From the NCBI RefSeq assembly GCF_938031315.1, contig NZ_CALHHT010000127.1:1-17004 (forward strand): a stretch of 17,004 bases of DNA, written 5' to 3'. The notes under the pieces are model-generated. The model was not told the origin of the DNA. It saw only the letters and a list, made by a program, of their open reading frames with translations, and did no database searches. The position numbers were made by a program, and so were the translations under genes. Source of the stretch: an uncultured Campylobacter sp. GTDB lineage: Bacteria; Campylobacterota; Campylobacteria; Campylobacterales; Campylobacteraceae. The first letter of the stretch is position 1. The number at the start of each line of letters is the position of its first letter. Below, piece after piece: positions 1 through 5,102 of this stretch.

Positions 1-2
1 GC

Positions 3-551
3 GTTACAACGTATCTACCTTTCACTTATAAAAAGCGCTTCGAGCAAGAGATCGCAAGAGTGAGCTTTTACTATAAAAACGAGAAATTTTGCATAAAAGA
101 CGGCTTCGTCGTCATCGAAAACCACGAAAACAAGGCGATAGATAATCAAAACGCGTCGATTGAGCTTTTCGGCGTGATATACGAGCAGATAACGCAAAAC
201 TGCACCAAGGCCGTTACGCTAAATGAGCAAAATTTAGCGAAGTATTATGCGCGCTTCGGCAGGTTTGAGACGAGCCAGACGGTATTTAAAATTCTAAGCA
301 ATATGGAGCTTATGCTAAATCAATCGATGCAGAAAGAAAACGCGAAAATCGCCTGCTTTTCGCACTTTTTCGAAAGTATCGTATGCAAAAACGGCAATGA
401 ATTTGAAATTTTGATCGAGCTGAATCAAAAGGGCTTTGAGTATATCGTCTCGCGCAGCGCGAATTTGGACTTTTGGAATGTCGAAGCTGCAGACTACGGG
501 CTTACGCCGTACCCGCTAAACAGCTGCGCTGCAAACGGCGGGCTGGGGTAA
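3..551 (+). CDS. Unrecognised protein, 3' end only (start lies before the window)
   Basis: The reading frame is open from the first complete codon at position 3, so the gene begins upstream of the window; 182 residues and the stop are visible. An internal GTG at position 60 could be taken as a start, but the frame before it is open and reads plausibly (TTYLPFTYKKRFEQEIARV), so it is probably internal. The visible part is soluble-looking and mixed in composition, rich in Asn, Glu, Phe and Tyr, with no membrane segment and no catalytic motif I can name. Four scattered cysteines lie in the middle and at the end. It converges on the minus-strand gene ending at 642, with a likely terminator hairpin between them. 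I do not recognise the family and assign no function. Confidence 0.7.
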   Translation, partial: VTTYLPFTYKKRFEQEIARVSFYYKNEKFCIKDGFVVIENHENKAIDNQNASIELFGVIYEQITQNCTKAVTLNEQNLAKYYARFGRFETSQTVFKILSNMELMLNQSMQKENAKIACFSHFFESIVCKNGNEFEILIELNQKGFEYIVSRSANLDFWNVEAADYGLTPYPLNSCAANGGLG

Positions 552-559
552 ATTTAAGT

Positions 560-583
560 CGGTAAATTTTAAAAATTTATCCG
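560..583. repeat. AT-rich inverted repeat after the first gene
   Basis: GGTAAATTT (561-569) can pair with AAATTTATCC (574-583) around a short loop, with one bulged T. The core ATTTTAAAAATTTA recurs at about 631-644 on the far side of the GC-rich hairpin. It may add to termination between the two convergent genes, but it could simply reflect the abundance of AAATTT strings in this genome. Confidence 0.3.
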
Positions 584-599
584 CAAAATACGGGAGTAC

Positions 600-634
600 G
601 CCCGCTGCATCAAGGACAAAACGCGGGCAGATTT
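600..634 (+). terminator. Possible Rho-independent terminator between convergent genes
   Basis: GCCCGC (600-605) and GCGGGC (623-628) form a perfect 6-bp GC stem with a 17-nt loop. The stem is followed on the + strand by ATTTT (631-635), a weak U tract. It lies about 50 bp after the stop of the first gene and 14 bp before the end of the convergent minus-strand gene, where a terminator is expected. The loop is long and the U tract short, so confidence is moderate. Confidence 0.45.
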
Positions 635-641
635 TAAAAAT

Positions 642-1235
642 TTACTCCTGCGTCCTTAGCTCGGCAATGAGCCCGTCAAGCTCCCCGCTATTTTGCGCGC
701 TCAAAAGCCGCTCGTTTATGAGCCGCATTTGCGCCGAAAACTCGCTACCAAGCATATCCGCGACGAAATTTTCGCTCTCGCTCTCGTCCGTCACCGGATA
801 CATATCGCGCCAGATATCGGTTATCCACCAGCCGCACTTCGAGACGCAGGTAAAGTCCTTCAAAACGCCCGTCTTTAGCCTCATCATCACTTCGTCGGTT
901 TGTTTGATCTCGCTTGCGACGAAGTCCTTGTGAATGCCGTCTAGGCAGGTAAAAATGCGATGTCCTAGGCTTTGGACGCTATTTTCGGAGCAGATCCTAA
1001 ACTGAAAGACGCTATCTTTAAAATTTAGATCGGATAAGCAGATCGGATGCTTTTGAGTAAAATTCGGAAACGAATCAAAACTCCTATCGTCGATGCTAAG
1101 CGCCCAGTTGGAGTTTGGATTTTTGCGGGCGAACTCGTCAAAACTTAGTCTGATAAATTCTTTATGGCTTAGCTCTTCGGCGGTGAAAAAGTCGTAGTTG
1201 GCGCAGTTCGCAGCTTTAAAATCTTTAAATTTCAT
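642..1235 (-). CDS. Unrecognised 197-aa cytoplasmic protein
   Basis: The start is placed at the ATG at 1235 because GGGAGGG sits 3 nt before it; a further in-frame ATG at 1262 would add nine residues but has no such site. The product has no signal peptide or membrane segment. It is rich in Phe, Asp and Glu and has two visible landmarks: a C-x3-C pair (C130 and C134) running straight into GWWITDIWRDMYP, and an acidic run DESESE at about 150-155 before a helical C-terminus. The aromatic-rich block could be a binding surface, but that is a guess. A possible extended -10 lies upstream at 1279-1287. The neighbours are unrelated by function as far as I can tell. I do not recognise the family. Confidence 0.65.
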   Translation of the reverse strand: MKFKDFKAANCANYDFFTAEELSHKEFIRLSFDEFARKNPNSNWALSIDDRSFDSFPNFTQKHPICLSDLNFKDSVFQFRICSENSVQSLGHRIFTCLDGIHKDFVASEIKQTDEVMMRLKTGVLKDFTCVSKCGWWITDIWRDMYPVTDESESENFVADMLGSEFSAQMRLINERLLSAQNSGELDGLIAELRTQE

Positions 1236-1278
1236 GATCCCTCCCGTAAAATTTCGCTTCAAATTTACTCAAAACAGC

Positions 1279-1287
1279 ATTTTATCA
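1279..1287 (-). promoter_or_regulatory. Possible extended -10 promoter for the 197-aa gene
   Basis: Read on the minus strand the bases are TGATAAAAT, an extended -10 (TG-n-TAAAAT), about 45 nt upstream of the ATG at 1235. No clear -35 is visible, which is common for Campylobacter sigma70 promoters. This is assigned by pattern only. Confidence 0.35.
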
Positions 1288-1680
1288 TTTTGCGGGATTT
1301 ATTTTTATTAATCTGAATAAATTTAATCAAGAATTTACGGGGTTCAAAACTCGCGAAAAGCTTCTAGTTATATTTTGAGTGAAATTTACGCATGTTGGAA
1401 ATTAAATTCGCTGAAATTTAAAATTTTTGAAAGATTTCGCCGCTTGGAACTTCGCACCGCAAAATTCCGAGAGCGGAATTCCAAAGTAAAATTTTACGCC
1501 AAACACATACGAGCAGAATTTTGCTCGCGATGAAGTCTCGCCAAATGCAGCACAAAAGCTCCGCCAAAATCTCGTGGATTTGCGGCGTCTAAATTTACGC
1601 GCCAGGCGCGAAGTTAAATTTTGCATTTCGCGCCGTAAAATAAACAACCATTACATTATAGAAAATTTGCAAATTTATAA

Positions 1681-1719
1681 AATTCGGGCTTTTAAAATTT
1701 CACTTCAAAAGCCCAAATT
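1681..1719 (-). terminator. Rho-independent terminator of the rhodanese gene
   Basis: Just past the stop of the rhodanese gene, the minus strand reads GGGCTTTT (1707-1714), a 13-nt loop, then AAAAGCCC (1686-1693). AATT arms extend the stem after one mismatch, and an A/T-rich tract with UUUU follows. An 8-bp perfect stem plus this tail, 6 bp after a stop codon, is a good terminator. Confidence 0.7.
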
Positions 1720-1724
1720 CTAAT

Positions 1725-2438
1725 TTACTTCACCAGTTCGTAATTATACTCTTTCGTGCCGTCTAGTAGATTTGTGACGTTGTAGCCTCGCTCGTTTAGG
1801 GCTTTGGCAAGTTTAGCGCTACGGTTGCCGCTGTAGCAGTGCGTGATTATCCTTTTGCCCTTGTTGGCCTCAAGCACGTCCTTGTAGTTATCCACAGGCT
1901 CGCCATCAGGAATATTTATCGCGCCTTTCATATGCCCTGCGTCGTAGTCCTGCTTCTGCCTAGCATCGATGATCAGCACGTTCGGCTCATTTGCTATTTT
2001 CAAAAATCCCTCCGCATTTATGCTGCCGACCTTATACAGCTCGTAGTCGTACTGCTTCACGCCTGGCGCGTTCATAAGCACATTGAAGCCCTTTTGTTTA
2101 AGCAAATCAAGCGCCTTGCCGCTGCGGTTGCCGGTGTTGCAATAAAGCACGACGTTTTTATCTTTATAGGCGTTTATCTCGTCCAGCCTGCTTTCAAGCT
2201 CTCCAAGCGGGATGTTAATCGCGTGTTTTAGGTGGCCTGCGGCATACTCATCCGCGCTTCTAACGTCAATGACCAGATAATTTTCTTTTGCTCTATTGTC
2301 CTCCTCTATCGCCGATAGCGACGCGCCGCTTATGGCGTAGCCGCTAGGCTGCTGCGTCTCGGCGCCGCAAGTCGCAAAAGATCCCAATGCCGCCAGCAAA
2401 ACCGCGCTTTTTAAAATTTTGTGAGAAATAAATTTCAT
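1725..2438 (-). CDS. Secreted tandem-rhodanese-domain protein
   Basis: The 237-aa product carries two rhodanese-like domains, a fold that moves sulfane sulfur via a persulfide on a loop cysteine. Residues 1-26 look like a Sec signal peptide: a Lys-containing start, a hydrophobic core SAVLLAALGS, then FATCGAE. Cys24 lacks a good lipobox, so a soluble periplasmic protein is more likely than a lipoprotein. Domain 1 (about 53-136) has the active loop CNTGNRS with Cys100; domain 2 (about 152-237) has CYSGNRS with Cys201. Both domains keep the DVR/DAR and AGHLKHAINIP/AGHMKGAINIP signatures and end in YDYELYK/YNYELVK, so they probably arose by internal duplication. AAAGGAAA lies 4-5 nt before the ATG. 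The gene has its own promoter and terminator, so it is probably monocistronic. The physiological sulfur donor and acceptor cannot be read from the sequence. Confidence 0.9.
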   Translation of the reverse strand: MKFISHKILKSAVLLAALGSFATCGAETQQPSGYAISGASLSAIEEDNRAKENYLVIDVRSADEYAAGHLKHAINIPLGELESRLDEINAYKDKNVVLYCNTGNRSGKALDLLKQKGFNVLMNAPGVKQYDYELYKVGSINAEGFLKIANEPNVLIIDARQKQDYDAGHMKGAINIPDGEPVDNYKDVLEANKGKRIITHCYSGNRSAKLAKALNERGYNVTNLLDGTKEYNYELVK

Positions 2439-2473
2439 ATGTTTCCTTTGAATTTTAGCTTTTAAAGCGGAGG

Positions 2474-2482
2474 ATTATATCA
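2474..2482 (-). promoter_or_regulatory. Extended -10 promoter of the rhodanese gene
   Basis: The minus strand reads TGATATAAT, a perfect extended -10, preceded by a run of six T, which fits the T-rich upstream signal of Campylobacter sigma70 promoters. No -35 is evident. The predicted start site is about 30 nt before the ATG at 2438. Confidence 0.65.
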
Positions 2483-2747
2483 AAAAATTCATCTTTAGTG
2501 GTTGGGGGTTTATGGAATTCGCAAGTGTGACCTACCGGATACACATCAATGGCGCTATTTTAAAGAGAGGGAATCGATGGGTTTTCGGTTCTTGGATTTG
2601 TTTTAAGGATAAGTCACGGCCGTTTCCTCTCTCGTGTTTTTTAAATTATGATAACTGCTTCGTAAATTTTACTTAAGCGTCGAGATTTAAAATTTGAGTT
2701 TTAAACAATCTCTTATAGAATTCGACGTTTAAAATTTTAATTTCGGG
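2483..2747. other. Noncoding gap with an atypical-composition patch
   Basis: No confident gene is present. The patch at about 2495-2640 lacks the AAAATTT strings so common elsewhere in noncoding DNA here. It holds a 54-codon frame on the + strand (2512-2676: MEFASVTYRIHINGAILK and onward to a stop) with GGGGG 3 nt before the ATG. The predicted peptide has no motif I know and is probably chance or the relic of a gene. Toward the right end, CGTCGA (2678-2683) can pair with TCGACG (2722-2727), a possible weak transcript end for the minus-strand gene that stops at 2748. Confidence 0.3.
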
Positions 2748-3077
2748 CTATTGGGCGGAATTTTGAGTCGCCTCATATTTTTCGATAAAGCTTCGTCCTT
2801 TATCGCATAAGCGATAGATGAAAATTTTCGACGCCTTGCCCGCATCAAAGCTCGTATCTTTGATACTCTCTCGCTCCAAATAGCCCCAGTTTTTATGGAT
2901 GATGTCGAGAGTCGATTTGATCGAGGTGTAGTTGCGTCCGCTCGCAGCAGCAAATTCGTTCACGGGCCTCATAAACTCGGCATCGCTTTGCTTGTTGCGG
3001 CATAAAAGCCCCTTCTCTCCTTGCGCGGCAACTAATTTTAACGTATCGTAGATGAGTTTGTCTTGCAATTTTACCAT
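2748..3077 (-). CDS. Small probable winged-helix DNA-binding protein
   Basis: The 109-aa product has no signal peptide or membrane segment. Residues about 38-70 (VNEFAAASGRNYTSIKSTLD, then IIHKNWGYLER) look like a helix-turn-helix with its recognition helix. Residues 84-102 (KIFIYRLCDKGRSFIEKYE) look like the hairpin wing and closing helix of a winged-helix protein, as in MarR- or PadR-like regulators. This is a fold guess from pattern, not a family assignment. AAGGA lies 8 nt before the ATG. Its promoter contains a 7-5-7 inverted repeat exactly between the -35 and -10 boxes, which suggests self-repression. It lies 82 bp downstream of the ATPase gene on the same strand; cotranscription is possible, but it seems to have its own promoter. 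Confidence 0.65.
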   Translation of the reverse strand: MVKLQDKLIYDTLKLVAAQGEKGLLCRNKQSDAEFMRPVNEFAAASGRNYTSIKSTLDIIHKNWGYLERESIKDTSFDAGKASKIFIYRLCDKGRSFIEKYEATQNSAQ

Positions 3078-3094
3078 AAAAATTCCTTATCTAA

Positions 3095-3125
3095 TTTATA
3101 TATAACTCTCAAAGTTATAGCACAA
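3095..3125 (-). promoter_or_regulatory. Promoter with overlapping palindromic operator
   Basis: On the minus strand TTGTGC (3120-3125) is a possible -35, and TATATA (3097-3102, 17-bp spacing) or TATAAA (3095-3100) a possible -10. Between and overlapping them, TATAACT-N5-AGTTATA (3101-3119) is a perfect 19-bp inverted repeat with a half-site spacing of about one helical turn, as expected for a dimeric winged-helix regulator. The gene it serves encodes such a protein. Confidence 0.5.
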
Positions 3126-3159
3126 TTTCTGCATTTTTATGATATAAAATTTCAAATAT

Positions 3160-4500
3160 CTAAAAGCTGAGCGCGAATTCGTGAAAGGGCAGGACGTCGC
3201 AGCGTATCCCCTCGATCTCGAGCCTGCCGGAGTTTGCCATAGAAACGACTTTTAAGCTCGTGATGCCAAGCCTCTTGAGCACGCTTAAAATTTTACGAAA
3301 TTTTAAAAAGATAATGTCCGCGTCGCTGAATGGGATGACGAGAACCCCCACCTTTAGAGCAGGCAGGTAAAAATCCAACTCTTTTGTGTAAAAAATTGGT
3401 GTATTTAGCCCCAAAAGCTCGCAAAAAAGGACGTTGGCAAATTTTTTCGAGAAGTCCTTTTTGCTCGTTAAAATTTCGCGCATATTAAAATGCGAAAAAT
3501 ATAGTTTTTTTGCGCGCGCGGGCTCGCCAGCTTTGCTTAAAAATCTGATGAAATTTTCCCGCTCAAGTTTGGCGATAGTGCCGTATACGGCGTCTTTGGA
3601 GATCTTGATGCGCGGCTTTAGCGCGGTGTAAATTTTATTTGCGCTAAATGCGGCGTGGACGAAGCTTAGGCATTCTTTGAGGATTAAAATCTCCGTGCGG
3701 CTAAAGTTTGCCGCAAGCAGCCTCTGCTCAAATTCTAAAATTTCGGCAGGCGCTATGAAGGGGTTTTTTGCGCCGCCGCCTTGGGCTAAAAATGCCGAAA
3801 TCATCGAGTTTATCTCGTTGTGGCGCTTATCGAAGGCGATAAATTCTTCAAACGAAAGCGGCAAAAGCTCAAGCCGCTCAAAGCTCGGCAAAACTAACTC
3901 TCTATCGCGAGTAGAAATTATAAAGCGCTTTAAATTTAGCCCCTCGGCGAAGCTTTGGAGCGATGAAATTTCAAAATCGGCGCTACTAAAATTATCCAGA
4001 AAAAGCGATGAAATTTGCTCGTTGGCGGTTAAGAATTCCTTGATCTCGCGGAAGAAATTCTCGCTCCTGTTTTTCGCGCCGTAGAGCTCCGCATTTTTTG
4101 CGTTGTGTGGGCTGCCCCCGCTCACGTTTTTTAGGCCTTTTGTATCTATATTTTTTATATCGGCATGATAAAATTCGTCTACACTGGGCATACGCGCATC
4201 GAGCGTAGCTTCTCCGCTTATTTCATTCTCATTTACTTCGCTGCCGTTTGTATTGCCCGCGCTATTTTTGGCCGCAGCGATCGTGCCGCCCGCTACCGTA
4301 TCCTCAAGACGTAGATCGGCTAAATTTAGATACAAAATTTCATCTTTTTTAAGCTCTGAAATTTCATTTTTCAGCACGGCGCTTTTGCCGGAATTTAGCA
4401 CTCCGTAGATTATGGTTTTGGCAGAGCTGATACCTCTTTTGCGCGGGATAAAGCCTGCAAATTCCGGCGGATTTTCGTAAAAAAATTTCAGATCATTCAT
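3160..4500 (-). CDS. P-loop ATPase with winged-helix and nuclease-like C-terminus
   Basis: The 446-aa protein has a Walker A motif GVLNSGKS (33-40), a Walker B strand SLFLDN (165-170) and a sensor-like strand ending STRD (196-199). ELLPLSFEEF (211-220) follows, typical of the bacterial/archaeal ATPase group with DUF4143 or DUF234 tails. A winged helix fits residues about 270-322. The tail at about 356-395 (E361, then KELDFYLP with D376) resembles the start of a PD-(D/E)xK nuclease fold. The expected E-x-K strand reads VGVLVIP, so nuclease activity is doubtful. Residues about 70-145 between the Walker motifs are a low-complexity insert rich in Ala, Asn, Ser and Gly. The start ATG at 4500 has only a distant AAGGAAA (17 nt away). 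It is divergent from the ribosomal operon. Function is unknown; the group is associated with defence and regulation, but nothing here proves either. Confidence 0.7.
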   Translation of the reverse strand: MNDLKFFYENPPEFAGFIPRKRGISSAKTIIYGVLNSGKSAVLKNEISELKKDEILYLNLADLRLEDTVAGGTIAAAKNSAGNTNGSEVNENEISGEATLDARMPSVDEFYHADIKNIDTKGLKNVSGGSPHNAKNAELYGAKNRSENFFREIKEFLTANEQISSLFLDNFSSADFEISSLQSFAEGLNLKRFIISTRDRELVLPSFERLELLPLSFEEFIAFDKRHNEINSMISAFLAQGGGAKNPFIAPAEILEFEQRLLAANFSRTEILILKECLSFVHAAFSANKIYTALKPRIKISKDAVYGTIAKLERENFIRFLSKAGEPARAKKLYFSHFNMREILTSKKDFSKKFANVLFCELLGLNTPIFYTKELDFYLPALKVGVLVIPFSDADIIFLKFRKILSVLKRLGITSLKVVSMANSGRLEIEGIRCDVLPFHEFALSF

Positions 4501-4517
4501 AGTGGATATTTTAAAAT

Positions 4518-4536
4518 TTTCCTTATTAAAAGGAAA
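4518..4536. repeat. Palindrome copy 1, TTTCCTT-N5-AAGGAAA
   Basis: TTTCCTT (4518-4524), spacer ATTAA, AAGGAAA (4530-4536). The copy at 4643-4661 has the same arms and nearly the same spacer and flanks. This copy lies 17 bp before the ATPase start, downstream of a possible minus-strand -10 (TATAAA, 4562-4567), so it would be in the 5' leader of that transcript or act as an operator. Confidence 0.6.
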
Positions 4537-4561
4537 TAAATCTGAAAAATTCTATGAAATT

Positions 4562-4567
4562 TTTATA
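4562..4567 (-). promoter_or_regulatory. Possible -10 box for the ATPase gene
   Basis: The minus strand reads TATAAA in the context GAAATAGATATAAAAATT, about 62 nt before the ATG at 4500. No -35 can be picked out in the AT-rich surroundings, where such hexamers arise easily by chance. Confidence 0.25.
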
Positions 4568-4642
4568 TCTATTTCAAATTTATCCAAAATTTTTATATTG
4601 AAAATTTCCGGCACTCTAAAAATTTTCGAAATTTTATATATT

Positions 4643-4661
4643 TTTCCTTATAAAAAGGAAA
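4643..4661. repeat. Palindrome copy 2, TTTCCTT-N5-AAGGAAA
   Basis: TTTCCTT (4643-4649), spacer ATAAA, AAGGAAA (4655-4661). With flanks it matches copy 1 over about 20 bases with one difference. The offset is 125 bp, close to 12 turns of B-DNA. This copy ends 26 bp before the -35 of the ribosomal promoter, a normal place for an activator or repressor site. Confidence 0.6.
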
Positions 4662-4687
4662 TATTTCAATAAAATTTGGCTATTTTC

Positions 4688-4716
4688 TTGACAAAAAGGG
4701 AGCGCTTTTATATAAT
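4688..4716 (+). promoter_or_regulatory. Consensus sigma70 promoter of the S10-spc operon
   Basis: TTGACA (4688-4693) and TATAAT (4711-4716) are separated by exactly 17 bp, matching the sigma70 consensus at all 12 positions. The predicted start is near 4721-4724, about 57 nt before rpsJ. The AT-rich DNA upstream, with runs of A and T, could act as an UP element. It is the only strong promoter seen for the 22 genes that follow. Confidence 0.9.
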
Positions 4717-4722
4717 GTGCGT

Positions 4723-4756
4723 CTTTTGTTTGAAACAAAGGGTCGCGCGTTGCGAC
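4723..4756 (+). promoter_or_regulatory. Structured 5' leader of the S10-spc mRNA
   Basis: Two hairpins fill the start of the predicted leader. CTTTTGTTTGAAACAAAG (4723-4740) forms a 7-bp stem with one bulged T. GTCGC-GCGTT-GCGAC (4742-4756) forms a perfect 5-bp stem with a 5-nt loop. In E. coli and relatives, L4 represses the S10 operon through a much longer leader. Whether this short leader has a control role or only protects the 5' end is unknown. Confidence 0.45.
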
Positions 4757-4779
4757 AAGTTCTTTATTAAGGAAAAGTG

Positions 4780-5091
4780 ATGCAAAAAATTAGGTTAAAA
4801 CTCAAGGCTTATGACCATCGAGTTTTAGATCGCACAGTTTCGGCTATCGTTGAAGCCGTAAAAAGAACAGGTGCGGACGTCAGAGGTCCCGTGCCGATGC
4901 CTACGAAGATTAAACGCTACACCGTTTTAAGATCTCCGCACGTAAATAAAGACTCCAGAGAGCAGTTTGAGATGAAAATTCACGCTCGTATGCTAGATAT
5001 CGTAGCGGCGACTCCGGATACGGTTGATTCGCTAACTAAGCTTGATTTGGCTCCGGAAGTCAACGTCGAAGTTCACGCGATGGGCAAATAA
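4780..5091 (+). CDS. rpsJ: Ribosomal protein uS10
   Basis: At 103 aa the product has the usual bacterial S10 length and begins MQKIRLKLKAYDHRVLDR, the conserved S10 start. The conserved stretch GPVPMPTKIKRYTVLRSPHV (residues 37-56) includes the loop that reaches into the 30S head. S10 also serves as NusE in transcription antitermination with NusB. The ATG at 4780 is chosen over the in-frame GTG just before it, because AAGGA (4769-4773) is spaced 6 nt from the ATG and family members begin here. It is the first gene of the operon, with the consensus promoter and a short leader directly upstream. Confidence 0.98.
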   Translation: MQKIRLKLKAYDHRVLDRTVSAIVEAVKRTGADVRGPVPMPTKIKRYTVLRSPHVNKDSREQFEMKIHARMLDIVAATPDTVDSLTKLDLAPEVNVEVHAMGK

Positions 5092-5102
5092 GGGGTAAAA
5101 CA

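Larger units (their letters stand above)
1236..1724. other. Noncoding stretch with clustered inverted repeats
   Basis: No convincing gene is present. An 81-codon frame at 1402-1647 on the minus strand is rich in Phe, Arg, Lys and Ser with no motif and is probably chance. The middle part holds several perfect inverted repeats: AATTCCG/CGGAATT (1463-1480), CGAGCA/TGCTCG (about 1510-1527), CGCGCC/GGCGCG (1598-1610) and GGCGCGAA/TTCGCGCC (1605-1634). The last two share an arm, so they are alternatives. The stretch could hold a structured RNA or the remains of a gene; the terminator of the rhodanese gene is at its right end. Confidence 0.4.

Noticed and set aside
60..551. First gene as a complete protein starting at GTG 60
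   Set aside because: The frame is open to the window edge and its upstream residues look like real protein, so the gene is taken as truncated by the window.
667..933. Plus-strand frames opposite the 197-aa gene
   Set aside because: They are antisense to a gene with a strong start signal and have shadow-like composition (Ser-rich).
1402..1647. Open frame of 81 codons on the minus strand
   Set aside because: Rich in Phe, Arg, Lys and Ser with no motif, no good ribosome site, and it lies across clustered inverted repeats; probably chance.
2729..2953. Open frame of 74 codons on the minus strand
   Set aside because: It overlaps the 109-aa winged-helix candidate in another frame and reads as Arg/Ser-rich noise, while the longer frame has a ribosome site, a promoter and a plausible fold.
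3434..4084. Plus-strand frames opposite the ATPase gene
   Set aside because: They are antisense shadows; the minus-strand frame carries Walker motifs.
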